64,000 nucleotides of DNA from Hymenobacter setariae (GCF_007713685.1 NZ_VMRJ01000008.1:62001-126000), one strand, 5' to 3'; positions 16,147-26,098 are shown, numbered from the stretch's first letter. Made by a program: numbers and translations. Notes: generated by a model not told the origin, from the letters alone.

Positions 16147-16988
16147 TCGGCACGGTCGGCTAGCCAATCCAGTAGCGCAGCTTGGTGCTCCGCTAATTCC
16201 TGGCGTACTGGCTGGTGGACACCTAGCAGGGCCATGAGCATTCCGCTTATTTCAATGACATACACCAACGCCTCAAACCAATAGCGGCAGTCAATTGCCG
16301 GTGGCAGTTGAATAAAGTCACGGTTAGCCGGGGCGTAGTGGTGCTGCTGGGATAAGTGGCGCTGCACGATGTAGAGCCGGGCCAGATGCTGCGTAGCTGG
16401 GTGCGCCTTGATTTGATTAAACATATCCTTCTCAGATAGCGGGCGCGTGTGGCCGTTGGGCACCTGAAACAGGTGATGATGCCGGGGCTCGCGCAGCATT
16501 TCCGGGCTTTTCAACTGAGGTTCGCCAGGAACACGCAGCAGGTGTTCCGCTTTCTGGTACAGAGTGGTCCACCGGGTCTGCTCTTCCTGGGCTATCTCCG
16601 CGGCACTGGCAGTGGGCATTTCCAGCGCTGTATTTTCAAAAATGGTTTTGACGTACTTGAAGTACTCGATATCAAGTACCATCAGCTCATGCTGAAATGC
16701 CTGCGCATCGTCGTTGAATGTTGCCAGGTAGAGCCCCGTCAGGGCATCCGTCAACGCCGTGCGAAATGCCAGGGAGATGGGCAGCTTCAGCTCGATTATT
16801 TCCGGCCAGCGCTCCAGGTGGACAACAACCCCAAGTAAGCTGCAACGCATCCGCCGGAGCAGGTCCAGGTAGGTGTGCTGAATCTGGTTTGCTTCGGTGA
16901 AGGGCTGGCCAGCGCTCTGAATACTTTCGGTTAGAACTTGGCAGTAATGTCGCAGAACGTCACTGTCTTTCTTATCGCCGTGAATCAT
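16143..16988 (-). CDS. Hypothetical alpha-helical protein in the metal operon
   Basis: 281 residues, soluble, Gln/Leu/Glu-rich helices, several His (EPRHHHLFQVPNGH, QQHHYAP) that could bind metal. No recognised family. It lies between the P1B ATPase (19 bases upstream) and the ZIP-like permease (4-base overlap), so co-expression is very likely. Confidence 0.65.
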   Translation of the reverse strand: MIHGDKKDSDVLRHYCQVLTESIQSAGQPFTEANQIQHTYLDLLRRMRCSLLGVVVHLERWPEIIELKLPISLAFRTALTDALTGLYLATFNDDAQAFQHELMVLDIEYFKYVKTIFENTALEMPTASAAEIAQEEQTRWTTLYQKAEHLLRVPGEPQLKSPEMLREPRHHHLFQVPNGHTRPLSEKDMFNQIKAHPATQHLARLYIVQRHLSQQHHYAPANRDFIQLPPAIDCRYWFEALVYVIEISGMLMALLGVHQPVRQELAEHQAALLDWLADRAE

Positions 16989-17007
16989 GGTTTAGGTTGA
17001 GTTAAGC

Positions 17008-19110
17008 TTAAAATTTCATGCGCTGAATCCGCACGGCGTTGAGGATAGCCAGCAGAGCTACCCCCACGTCGGCAAAAACGGCCTCCCACATGGTGGCTAG
17101 GCCGCCGGCCCCGAGGGCCAGCACCACCGCTTTCACGGCGAAGGCCAGCCAGATGTTCTGCCACACCACGGCGTGCGTGGCCACGGCGATGCGGCGGGCG
17201 GTGGCAATTTTGCTGGGGTGGTCGGTTTGAATCACCACGTCGGCCGTTTCGATGGTGGCATCCGAGCCGAGGCCGCCCATGGCAATGCCCACGTCGGCCA
17301 GGGCCACGACGGGGGCATCATTCACGCCGTCGCCCACGAAGGCCAGGCGGTGGCCGGCGGCTTTCAGGCGCTCGACGTGGGCGGCTTTGTCTTCGGGCAG
17401 CAGCCCGCCGTGCGCTTCAGTGATGCCCAGCTCTTTGGCCACGCGCTGCACAATGGCATCCTTGTCGCCCGATAGCATGACGATGGATGTGATGCCCTGC
17501 GCTTTCAGCTCCCGCACGGCCTGGGCCGCATCTTCCTTGATTTCGTCGGCCACGGTGAGGTAGCCGGCGTGCTGGCCCCCCACGGCCACTACCACGATGC
17601 TATCAATCAACTGGTCGATTTCGGTGGGGTAGGCGACGCTGAATTTGCTGAGCAGCTTAGTGTTGCCAGCCAGTACGTTCTGGCCATCGACCCGGCCGCG
17701 CAGGCCGTGGCCAGCTATTTCCTCTACGTTTTCCACGGCCAGGGCCGGGCCAGTGGGCTTGACGTATTGCACCAGGGCCTGCGCGATGGGGTGCGTGGAC
17801 TTGGCTTCGAGCGCGGCAGCCAGGGCCGTGAACCGGGCTGGGTCCTGGCCAGGGGCAGCCACTACCTGCTGCACGGCAAACACGCCCTTGGTGAGCGTAC
17901 CAGTCTTGTCCATCACCACGGTGTCAATCTCGCGCATGACGTCGAGAAAGTTGGAGCCCTTGAAAAGCACCCCGACCTTGGAGGCCGCGCCGATGCCGCC
18001 GAAGTAGCCCAGCGGAATGCTGATAACCAGCGCGCAGGGGCAGGAAATGACCAGGAATACTAGCGCCCGGTAAAGCCAGTCGCGAAACACGTAGTCATGC
18101 ACGAAGAAGTAAGGCAGCAGCGTGAGCAGCACGGCCAGCCCCACTACAATGGGCGTGTAGACTTTCGCAAACTTGGTGATGAACTGCTGCGCTTTGGCCT
18201 TGCGGCCCACGGCATCCTGCACCATGGCCAAAATCTTGCTCAGCTTGGTGTCCTGGAAGGCAGCCGTAACGGTGATTTGACTCAGCGTGTCCTGATTTAT
18301 CATGCCTGCCAGCACGGTTTCGTCCCGATGCATAGTTTGCGGCACCGACTCGCCGGTGAGGGCAGCCGTGTTGAAAGTGCCGCGCTCAGATAGCAACGTG
18401 CCGTCGAGCGCCACCTTTTCACCGGGTTTCACCTCAATTACGTCGCCCACCGCTACGGCCTTGGGGTCGAGCACCAAGCGCTGGCCACCGCGCAGCACGC
18501 CCACTTCAGTGGCCTGAATTTCGAGCAGGGCTTTGATGCTGCGCTTGGCCCGGTTCACGGCCGCGTCCTGAAACAGTTCGCCTACGGTGTAGAACAGCAT
18601 CACGGCCACCCCTTCGGCGTACTCGCCGAGCGCGAACGCGCCGATGGTGGCGATGCCCATGAGCAGAAATTCGTTGAAAATGTTGCCGCTGGGGATACTC
18701 TGCACGGCCGAGCGCAGCACCTTCCAGCCAACCAGCAGGTAGGCCACCGAGTACCAGCCGAAGCGGACGTAGCCGGTAAAAAAGCCGACTTTGTAGTAGT
18801 CCAGCGCAATGCCAGCCAGCATCAGTCCCAGGCTAATGGTCGGAGCCAGGTAGGGGTTGTCGCTGGCCGGGCCGTGGTCGTGGTCGCCGTGGTCATGGTC
18901 GTGGCCCGCGTGCTCATCGGATTCGCTGCTGTCGCCAGCGTGGTCGTGTTCCGCGTCGCTGTGGTCGTGGCCGGGCACGTCGTGGCCCTGGGGCGCGATG
19001 GCGGCAGCGGGCGTGAGCTGGGCGCGGGTGAGCGCGCCTACGTTTTCGGACTGCACCTGCTTGGCGGTGTGCAGTTCCTCGTCAAGGTTATCGGATGAGG
19101 GGGCAGGCAT
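17008..19110 (-). CDS. P1B-type heavy-metal ATPase (Zn/Cd/Pb class)
   Basis: 700 residues. The N terminus has a His/Asp-rich tail (repeated HDH, residues about 43-85) in place of a CxxC metal-binding domain. Core motifs are all present: membrane ISCPCALVISIP, phosphorylation DKTGTLTKG, nucleotide-binding STHPIAQALV, hinge GDGVNDAP. The last helices carry a Lys (AFAVKAVVLALG) and a DxG (FADVGVALLAILN), the signature of the P1B-2 group that exports Zn2+, Cd2+ and Pb2+ across the inner membrane. It belongs to a leftward operon with CzcBA upstream and a ZIP-like permease downstream. ZntA/CadA-like by motif. Confidence 0.9.
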   Translation of the reverse strand: MPAPSSDNLDEELHTAKQVQSENVGALTRAQLTPAAAIAPQGHDVPGHDHSDAEHDHAGDSSESDEHAGHDHDHGDHDHGPASDNPYLAPTISLGLMLAGIALDYYKVGFFTGYVRFGWYSVAYLLVGWKVLRSAVQSIPSGNIFNEFLLMGIATIGAFALGEYAEGVAVMLFYTVGELFQDAAVNRAKRSIKALLEIQATEVGVLRGGQRLVLDPKAVAVGDVIEVKPGEKVALDGTLLSERGTFNTAALTGESVPQTMHRDETVLAGMINQDTLSQITVTAAFQDTKLSKILAMVQDAVGRKAKAQQFITKFAKVYTPIVVGLAVLLTLLPYFFVHDYVFRDWLYRALVFLVISCPCALVISIPLGYFGGIGAASKVGVLFKGSNFLDVMREIDTVVMDKTGTLTKGVFAVQQVVAAPGQDPARFTALAAALEAKSTHPIAQALVQYVKPTGPALAVENVEEIAGHGLRGRVDGQNVLAGNTKLLSKFSVAYPTEIDQLIDSIVVVAVGGQHAGYLTVADEIKEDAAQAVRELKAQGITSIVMLSGDKDAIVQRVAKELGITEAHGGLLPEDKAAHVERLKAAGHRLAFVGDGVNDAPVVALADVGIAMGGLGSDATIETADVVIQTDHPSKIATARRIAVATHAVVWQNIWLAFAVKAVVLALGAGGLATMWEAVFADVGVALLAILNAVRIQRMKF

Positions 19111-19163
19111 AAAGGGAAGCGCAAGTAAGAGCCGGGTAAGTTGAATAGCTACAGGTTATGTTA

Positions 19164-19853
19164 TTAAAGAGCAGGCTCGCCTGGGGTTGGGGCTGCTATG
19201 GCTGTAGAGGCTTGAGCTTCCTTATAAGCCTGTTGCAAGTGGCGGTGAAACCTGTCGCTGCGCAGCCGGGCCGTTTGCAGCAGCACGTCCACGGCGGCCA
19301 TCTCCGCCTCATAGGCTGCCCATTCGTCCGGCCCGACGATGGCCAGCACATCGAGGCGGGTGGCTAGCGGTGTCGACCATTCCTCGAATCGGGCTAGCGC
19401 GGCCATTCTTTTCGCCAGCTTGTCCGCACTGAGCAGTTGCCTGGGAGAGTTTTTGGCATTACCGTTCATCCACACGCGCCAGTTTTGGCCGGCTTTCGAG
19501 GAGTTGCAGGTGCCGCAGCAGGGCACCAGATTGAAAATATCGGTAACCCACCCGGTGGGGCGGCCTCTTTCCGCCGGGTTGCTTTTCCCGACGAGGCTGC
19601 GAAAGTGGTCGAGCTGCGTGGCGCGTTGTTGCCCGCAGTAAACACACGCGACGTAGTCGACCGCGGGCGAAGCAATACCCAAATGGGTCCGCCAGGTGGC
19701 TTCTTGCGCCGCCGTGGGTCGAATTTCCGGGACGATGGTATTGATAAACGACCGATTCAGGGAGAGCTTCAGGCGGTTTATTTTCATACGGGCCGGAAAC
19801 CCAATGCCTGCGGGTTTGCGAACGGTAGCGTGTTTCAGTTGCTTAGCCATAGT
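19164..19853 (-). CDS. HNH endonuclease inside the metal-resistance operon
   Basis: 229 residues from the ATG at 19853, 11 bases after the CzcB stop. CVYCGQQRATQLDHFRSL holds the first Cys pair and the catalytic His; NLVPCCGTCNSSKAG holds Asn, the second Cys pair and a Lys, a complete HNH zinc fold. The N terminus is basic. HNH proteins nick or cut DNA; nothing indicates a target. Its position between czcB and the P1B ATPase is unusual for a nuclease and may be an insertion or a linked selfish gene. No intron or intein boundary is visible in the neighbours. Confidence 0.75.
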   Translation of the reverse strand, partial: TMAKQLKHATVRKPAGIGFPARMKINRLKLSLNRSFINTIVPEIRPTAAQEATWRTHLGIASPAVDYVACVYCGQQRATQLDHFRSLVGKSNPAERGRPTGWVTDIFNLVPCCGTCNSSKAGQNWRVWMNGNAKNSPRQLLSADKLAKRMAALARFEEWSTPLATRLDVLAIVGPDEWAAYEAEMAAVDVLLQTARLRSDRFHRHLQQAYKEAQASTAIAAPTPGEPAL

Positions 19854-19863
19854 GTGCTGCTTC

Positions 19864-21042
19864 TTACTCTTCTTCCTCAGCATTTTTGAGTTTGCCCAGC
19901 AGCGCATACGCGCCTTCGGTGACGAAGCGCAGGGGCTTGCCTTGCTCGGCGGCGGGCAGGTGGATTTCGGTATACCCGTCCTCGCTCACGCCCCGCGTCA
20001 CGGGCACCATTCGGTAGGCGGCCGTGCCGGCTTTGGCGGCCGAATCGGCTGTCACGAATACGAAGGCCTGCGCCCCGTACTGCACCACCGCCTTTTCGGG
20101 TAGGGTGGGCACGGTTACGCGGTTGGTTTCGATGACGGCCCGCACGAAGGTGCCCGGCAGCAGCTGCTCGTCCTCGCGGTCGAGGTGGGCGTGCACGCGC
20201 ACGGTGCGCTCGTCGCTGATGGTCTTGCTAATAAGGTAGACGTGGGCCGTGCGCTCGCGGCTCACCGAGTCGTTGCCCAGCGAGAAGCGCACCAGCTGCT
20301 GCTCCTTCACCTGCGGGATGTCTTTTTCAAACACGGTTAGCTCGACGTGCAGGTGCTGCGGGTTCACGATTTCAAACAGCACGTCGGTGGGAGTCACGCT
20401 CTGGCCGATGCTCACGTTCACCGCTTTCACGAAGCCGCTGCGCGGAGCGCGCAGGGTGGCCGTGCTGACGATGGTCCCGCCGATGGGCAGGCCCGCCAGG
20501 CGCAGGCGGGCGGCCTGGGCGTTGGTTTTCACTTGCAGGGCCTCGTACTCGGCCTGGGCGCGCTGGTAGTTTTTCTGCGGGGCGACTTCCTGCCGGTACA
20601 GCTCGCCCTGCCGCTCGTACTCGGCGCGGGCGTACTTGAGCTGGCTGCGGGCCTCCTGGTAGTCCTGTTGCAGCTGCACGAAATCGGGGTTGCGGATGAC
20701 GGCCAGTACCTGGCCGGCGCGCACCCGCGAGCCTTGCAGCAGGTCGGTGCGGTCCACGAAGCCGCCGAGCGGGGCGCTGACGGACACCAGGTTTTCCGGC
20801 GGCACGTCCAGCACGCCGTTCACTTTGAGGCCGCCACTCATGGGGCGCTGGGTGAGGGTGCCCAGGCGCACGCCGCCTACCTGCTGCTCGGCCGTGGTGA
20901 GGGTTACGCGGTCGGGGGCGGCTTGCTCGCCCGCTTCGCCGACGGGCGCAGCGTTGGCGGATTCCTTGTCGGTGGCGGCTTCTTTCGCGCCGCAGCCAGC
21001 CAGCAGGCTGAGTAGCACCAGATAAGTTGCTAGTATTCGCAT
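19864..21042 (-). CDS. czcB: CzcB/CusB-type periplasmic adaptor lipoprotein
   Basis: 392 residues. The start is a lipoprotein signal, MRILATYLVLLSLLAGC, with the lipobox LAGC. After a short Ala/Glu-rich linker comes the barrel-sandwich hybrid and coiled-coil hairpin (QQDYQEARSQLKYARAEYERQ), then lipoyl and beta-barrel strands. This is the membrane-fusion partner that links the RND pump to the outer-membrane channel. The gene follows the CzcA-TolC fusion by 38 bases. No Met- or His-rich metal-binding N terminus is seen. Confidence 0.85.
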   Translation of the reverse strand: MRILATYLVLLSLLAGCGAKEAATDKESANAAPVGEAGEQAAPDRVTLTTAEQQVGGVRLGTLTQRPMSGGLKVNGVLDVPPENLVSVSAPLGGFVDRTDLLQGSRVRAGQVLAVIRNPDFVQLQQDYQEARSQLKYARAEYERQGELYRQEVAPQKNYQRAQAEYEALQVKTNAQAARLRLAGLPIGGTIVSTATLRAPRSGFVKAVNVSIGQSVTPTDVLFEIVNPQHLHVELTVFEKDIPQVKEQQLVRFSLGNDSVSRERTAHVYLISKTISDERTVRVHAHLDREDEQLLPGTFVRAVIETNRVTVPTLPEKAVVQYGAQAFVFVTADSAAKAGTAAYRMVPVTRGVSEDGYTEIHLPAAEQGKPLRFVTEGAYALLGKLKNAEEEE

Positions 21043-21080
21043 GATTCTGAAGATGAGGGAGAGGCAGGATAGCCAGTCGG

Positions 21081-24000
21081 CTACTGCCCGCCTAGGAGGT
21101 ATTCCAGCTCGATAACGGTCTGGTTGTGTTGCAGCAGCGCGTCGAGGTAGTCGAGGCGCAGGCGGCGGGCGCGTTCCAGGTTGAGCAGGTATTCGGAGTA
21201 GCCGGTTTCGCCCGCCTTGTAGCCGATGGTGGACAGGCGGGTAATCACGGCCGCCTGCGGCAGGGCCGTGGCCTCGAAGTAGGCCAGGCGCTGCTGCTGC
21301 TCGCGACGGCGGGCCAGCAGCTCATCGAGCCGGCCAGCTATTTCGGCGCGGTAGCGGTCGAAGCCGGCCTGGGCTACCTGCTCTTGCAGGCGGGCGGCCT
21401 GCACCCGCGCCTTTTGGGGCCGTCGCCACAGCGGGACGGCCACGCCGGCCTGCACCCCCTGGAAGCGGGAGCCGGGTCCGAAATAGCTTTCGGTACCGGC
21501 CGCGTCGAGGCGCTGGTAGCCAATGATACTCTGGTTGAAGTAGCCGACCGTGAACTCGGGCAGCCCGGCGGCCTGGGCCACGCGGGTTTCGGCCCGGCGC
21601 TCGACTACCCGCTGGGCCAGCACCCGCGCCTGGGGATTGGTGCGACTCAGCAGCGTATCGGCCAAGGCGGGGGCGATAGTGTCGGCTAGGGCCGTCGCGC
21701 CCAGCAGGGCCAGCGGGTGCAACAAGCTATCGGCCACAACGATGGCGGTGGGCACTTGCAGCAGGGCTTGCAGCTGGCGCTGCGCCACCCGGAAGTCGGT
21801 GCGGGCGGCCAGTAATTGGGTGCGGATTTCGCCCTGCTGCACCAGGGCCGTGGCGGGCTCCAGGCGGGCCGCCTCCCCGGTTTTGAAGCGCAGATTTGCG
21901 GAGCGCAGAAACTCGGTATACACGCTATCCTGCCCGCGCAGCACCCGTAGGCGGTGGCGGGCGTGCACGGCCTGTTCGTAGCTCAAGCGCACCTGGCGGC
22001 GCAACTCGGCCTGCACCTGCGCCAGCTGGGCCTGCTGGCCAGCAATGCGGGCATCGGCCAGGTTGGCGGCGCTGCGGTACACGCCGGGCAGGGCCAGGGC
22101 CTGGGTGATGGTGAACTGATTATCCCGGTTCTGCGAATTATACTGACCATAGCTGCCGGTGATAGTGGTGCGGCCGTAGTCGTAGGCAGTACGGCGCACG
22201 GCCTGCTGGGCTTCCAGCGCCCGAGTGCCGGCCAGCACCGTGCCGTTGGTTTGCAAGGCCTGCGTCACAGCTTGGGGCGCGGTAAGCGGGCCTTGGGCGT
22301 GCCCTAGCAGCGGCAGGAGTAGCAGGAATAGCGTCGCCACGGGCAGGGCTTTGGCTGAAGCCGCATGGGGTTCGGGCGCGGGCTCCACGGCCTTTTTTCG
22401 CTCCGAAAGCGCGTACAGCACCGGCAGCACCAGCAGGGTGAGCAGCGTGGCCGACACCAGCCCGCCGATAACAACGGTGGCCAGCGGGCGCTGCACTTCG
22501 GCCCCGGCCGAGGTGGCCAGCGCCATCGGCAAGAAGCCTAGCGAGGCGACGGTAGCGGTCATGAGCACGGGGCGCAGGCGTACCTCAGTGCCACGTAGGA
22601 TGCGCTCGCTCAGGTCGGTAATCCCGTCGGCTTTCAGTTGGTTGAAGTAGCCAATGAGCACGATGCCGTTGAGCACGGCCACCCCAAACAGGGCAATAAA
22701 GCCCACCCCGGCCGAGATGCTGAACGGCATCCCGCGCAGCCACAGCGCCGCGATGCCGCCGATAGCCGAAAGCGGAATGGCCGTGAAAATCATCACCGAC
22801 TGCTTCAGCGAGCCAAAGGTGAAGAACAGCAGCACGAAGATGAGCACCAGCGCCACCGGCACCGCAATACTGAGGCGCTCGGTGGCCAGCCGCAGGTTCT
22901 CAAACTGGCCGCCGTAGGTGGTGTAGTAGCCGGGAGCGAACTTCACCTGCTTATCAATTTTGCCTTGCAACTCCTTCACCACCGTTTCCACGTCGCGGCC
23001 CCGCACGTTGAAGGCCACGCTGATGCGGCGCTTGGCATCGTCGCGCTGAATCTGGTTGGGCCCTTCGCGCAATTCCACGTTAGCGACCTGCTCCAGGGGC
23101 ACCTGCCGGCCGTTAGGACCCGCTATGAAGATGCGGCGCACGCTGTTAATATCCTTGCGCAAATCCTGGCGCAGGCGCAGCACGAGGTCAAAGCGGCGTT
23201 CCTGCTCGAAGACCTGGCCGGCCACTTCGCCCGCGAAGGCCGTTTGCACGGTGCGGTTGACGTCGGCCACGTTCAGGCCGAACTGCGCGAGGCGGTTGCG
23301 GTCGAGCTGCACCACGATTTGGGGCAGGCCGGTCACCTGCTCCACGTACACGTCTTCGGCCCCCTTAACCTGCCGCACGAGGCGGCCGGCCTGCTGGGCG
23401 TAGTCGGCCAGCTGCTGCAAGTCCTCGCCGTAGATTTTGAGCACCACGTCCTGCTTGGCCCCGGAAATCAGCTCGTTGAAACGCATTTGGATGGGCTGCT
23501 GGAAGCTGAAGGTGACGCCGGGCATCACGCTTAGGGCCTGGGCCATCTTGTCGGCCAGCGCCTCGCGGTCAGGGGCCGAGGTCCAGTCTTTTTGGTCCTT
23601 GAGGATAATCATCAGGTCGGCCGCCTCTACCGGCATGGGGTCGGTGGGAATCTCGCCCGACCCAATTTTGGCTACCACCTCCTTGACTTCGGGGAATTGC
23701 TTTTTGATGATGGCCCCGGCCTGCTGGGCCTGCTCGATGGTGTAGCTCAGCGAGGAGCCGGTGAGCACGCGCATCTCGACCGCAAAGTCGCCTTCGCTGA
23801 GCGTGGGGATAAACTCACCGCCCAGCGTGCGAAACAGTAAGAAGCCACCCACCAGCAGGCCGCTGGCGGTGAGCAATACCACGGCCTGGTGGCGCAGCGC
23901 GCCCTTGAGCAGGGGATGATAAACCCGCGTGAAAAAGGCCATCATCCGGTCGGACAGCGTCTTTTCGTTCACCGTGGACCGGCTCAGGGCCAGCGCCGAC

Positions 24001-25505
24001 ATCATCGGCACGTAGGTCAGGCTCAGGATGAAGGCCCCGAGAATGGCGAAGGCCACGGTTTCGGCCATCGGCCGGAACATCTTGCCCTCGATGCCGGCTA
24101 GGGCCAGCAGCGGCAGGTACACGATGAGGATGATGATTTCCCCGAACGCGGCCGACGAGCGGATTTTGCTGGCCGCCTGGTAGGTTTCGTCGTTCATCTG
24201 CGCGGTATTCAGCCGGTTGCCGGGTACTTGCAGCTGCCCGCCGTGCAGGCGGTGGATGATGGCCTCGACGATAATCACGGCCCCGTCCACAATCAGCCCG
24301 AAGTCGATAGCCCCGAGGCTCATCAGGTTGCCTGACACGCCGAACAGGCGCATCAGACTCACCGCAAAGAGCATGGCCAGCGGAATGACCGAAGCCACCA
24401 CCAGCCCCGCCCGCCAGTTGCCGAGAAAGAGCACCAGCACGAAAATTACGATGAGCGCGCCTTCCAGCAGGTTCTTGGTAACGGTGTGAATGGCACGGTC
24501 TACTAGGTTGGAGCGGTCGAGAAACGGCTCCACGGTTACGCCCTCGGGCAGGGTCTTGCGGATGGTGGCCATGCGCGTGTTCACGTCCTTGATGACCTCA
24601 GCGGCATTAGCCCCTTTGAGCATGAGCACCAGCCCGCCGGTTACTTCGCCCTGGTTGTTGAGCGTCATGGCCCCGTAGCGCACGGCCGCGCCGTAGCGCA
24701 CCTCGGCCACGTCGCGTACCAGCACGGGCAGGCCGGCGCGGGTACTGCGAATGACGATGTTGCCAATGTCGGCCGGACTTGTGGCCAGCCCTTCGGTGCG
24801 GATGAAGGCGGCCGTGGGGTTCTGGTCGAGGTAGGCTCCGCCGGCATTCTGGTTGTTGGCGGCCACAGCCTGGTACACCTCGTTGACCGTGACGCCCAGC
24901 GAGCGCAGGCGCTCGGGGTCGAGGGCCACCTCGTACTGCTTAAGCAGGCCGCCGAAGCTGCTCACATCGGCCACGCCGGGCGTACCCAGCAGCTGGCGAC
25001 GCACTAGCCAGTCCTGAATGGTGCGCAGCGCGGTGGCGTCGTACTGCTTCTCGTAGCCCGGCTTGGCGCGCACCAGGTACTGGTACACTTCGCCCAGGCC
25101 GGTGCTGAGCGGGGCCAGCGCGGGGCGGCCGGTGCCGGCCGGAATCTGGCTTTCGGCCTCTTTCAGCCGCTCCGAAACCTGGGTGCGAGCCCAGTAGATG
25201 TCAGTTTTGTCCTCAAAAACGACAGTGACCACCGAGAGGCCAAAGCGCGAAAACGAGCGGATTTCGGTCTGGCTGGGGATGGTGGCCATGGCCTGCTCGA
25301 CGGGAAAAGACACCAGGCGCTCAATCTCCTGGGCGGCCAGCGAGGGGGCCACGGTGTACACCACCACCTGGTTGCTGGTGATGTCGGGCAGCGCGTCAAT
25401 GGGGAGCTGGCTGAGCGAGTAGCCGCCCCAGGCCACCAGGGCTAGGGTCAGCAGCCCGATAATGAGCTTGTTATGAATAGAAAAATGAATCAGCCGGTCG
25501 AACAT
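21081..25505 (-). CDS. czcA: CzcA-type RND pump fused to a TolC-like outer-membrane channel
   Basis: 1474 residues. Residues 1 to about 1045 are a full heavy-metal RND pump (FDRLIHFSIHNKLIIGLL start, helix 4 motif DFGLIVDGAVIIVE with the Asp/Asp/Glu relay typical of Zn/Co/Ni pumps, unlike Cu/Ag ones). A second hydrophobic segment (LPVATLFLLLLPLLGHAQG) ending AHAQ-like then precedes about 420 residues of TolC/OEP helical hairpins (QALALPGVYRSAANLADARI, RARRLRLDYLDALLQHNQT). Fusion of pump and channel genes is known in Bacteroidota; the internal segment looks like a signal peptide and may be cleaved to release the channel. With CzcB it would export divalent metal across both membranes. Confidence 0.85.
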   Translation of the reverse strand: MFDRLIHFSIHNKLIIGLLTLALVAWGGYSLSQLPIDALPDITSNQVVVYTVAPSLAAQEIERLVSFPVEQAMATIPSQTEIRSFSRFGLSVVTVVFEDKTDIYWARTQVSERLKEAESQIPAGTGRPALAPLSTGLGEVYQYLVRAKPGYEKQYDATALRTIQDWLVRRQLLGTPGVADVSSFGGLLKQYEVALDPERLRSLGVTVNEVYQAVAANNQNAGGAYLDQNPTAAFIRTEGLATSPADIGNIVIRSTRAGLPVLVRDVAEVRYGAAVRYGAMTLNNQGEVTGGLVLMLKGANAAEVIKDVNTRMATIRKTLPEGVTVEPFLDRSNLVDRAIHTVTKNLLEGALIVIFVLVLFLGNWRAGLVVASVIPLAMLFAVSLMRLFGVSGNLMSLGAIDFGLIVDGAVIIVEAIIHRLHGGQLQVPGNRLNTAQMNDETYQAASKIRSSAAFGEIIILIVYLPLLALAGIEGKMFRPMAETVAFAILGAFILSLTYVPMMSALALSRSTVNEKTLSDRMMAFFTRVYHPLLKGALRHQAVVLLTASGLLVGGFLLFRTLGGEFIPTLSEGDFAVEMRVLTGSSLSYTIEQAQQAGAIIKKQFPEVKEVVAKIGSGEIPTDPMPVEAADLMIILKDQKDWTSAPDREALADKMAQALSVMPGVTFSFQQPIQMRFNELISGAKQDVVLKIYGEDLQQLADYAQQAGRLVRQVKGAEDVYVEQVTGLPQIVVQLDRNRLAQFGLNVADVNRTVQTAFAGEVAGQVFEQERRFDLVLRLRQDLRKDINSVRRIFIAGPNGRQVPLEQVANVELREGPNQIQRDDAKRRISVAFNVRGRDVETVVKELQGKIDKQVKFAPGYYTTYGGQFENLRLATERLSIAVPVALVLIFVLLFFTFGSLKQSVMIFTAIPLSAIGGIAALWLRGMPFSISAGVGFIALFGVAVLNGIVLIGYFNQLKADGITDLSERILRGTEVRLRPVLMTATVASLGFLPMALATSAGAEVQRPLATVVIGGLVSATLLTLLVLPVLYALSERKKAVEPAPEPHAASAKALPVATLFLLLLPLLGHAQGPLTAPQAVTQALQTNGTVLAGTRALEAQQAVRRTAYDYGRTTITGSYGQYNSQNRDNQFTITQALALPGVYRSAANLADARIAGQQAQLAQVQAELRRQVRLSYEQAVHARHRLRVLRGQDSVYTEFLRSANLRFKTGEAARLEPATALVQQGEIRTQLLAARTDFRVAQRQLQALLQVPTAIVVADSLLHPLALLGATALADTIAPALADTLLSRTNPQARVLAQRVVERRAETRVAQAAGLPEFTVGYFNQSIIGYQRLDAAGTESYFGPGSRFQGVQAGVAVPLWRRPQKARVQAARLQEQVAQAGFDRYRAEIAGRLDELLARRREQQQRLAYFEATALPQAAVITRLSTIGYKAGETGYSEYLLNLERARRLRLDYLDALLQHNQTVIELEYLLGGQ

Positions 25506-25684
25506 CCGCTGGTTGGGGGTTAGGTCTAACGCTTCCGAGAAACCCTGCGGCGCGGCGGCCCCGGCCCGGCGGGCGGGAGCGGCAGCGACATGACCCGGCC
25601 CGTGCGAAACGCACGAAGAAGGTGGCTGGGGCGCACGCAGCGCCCGGCCACCCGGCGGGGGTCAGCAGGAAAGAGGGGGAAGAG

Positions 25685-26012
25685 TTAGGCCTGCGGCGGC
25701 TGCCACACGGCCCCGAGTGCCCGCGTGGGGGCGGCCACGACCAAGCGGGCGTGGCGGGGGCTGGCTGCCCACTCGGTGGGCAGGGGGGTAGGCTGCCTGC
25801 GCGGTCAGGGCCGCCGGCACAATGGCCCCGCCGCAGCAGTGGCACTGGCAGAGCGGGGAGCACCAGTCGCCCAGCGTGCCGGTTCCGCAGTCCGAGTGCG
25901 AAGCTCCGATAGTGGTCTGCTGCTGGTCTTGGCACACGGGGGCCTCATCCGTGCAGGTGAGGCACGAGAGGAAGGCGAAGTAGCAGGCAAAAAACAGGGC
26001 AAGCAGGCGCAT
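25685..26012 (-). pseudogene. DUF6660-like small protein, frameshifted in a G6 tract
   Basis: Starts MRLLALFFACYFAFLSCLTC and continues through Cys/His-rich CSPLCQCHCCGGAIVPAAL, the hallmarks of the small DUF6660-type protein found upstream of CzcA/CusA genes in Bacteroidota. In the frame as given it runs on to 25662 with an unlikely Arg/Pro/Gly tail. If one base is removed from the six-G run at 25783-25788 the frame instead gives LPTEWAASPRHARLVVAAP and ends VWQPPQA at 25685, the Trp-Pro-Pro-Gln end I expect of the family. So the given sequence carries a one-base insertion, either a real mutation or a read error. Confidence 0.6.
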
Positions 26013-26098
26013 GTGCCGGCAAAGGTAGGGATTTCAGATGAGAGGCGCAGTTTGCTGCCGGGGGTAACCAGCGGCCTGCGCGCCACCCGCTGCTAATG

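Noticed and set aside
22638..23534. 298-residue plus-strand frame
   Set aside because: Shadow of the RND pump gene; His/Gln/Ala/Gly-rich with no motif.
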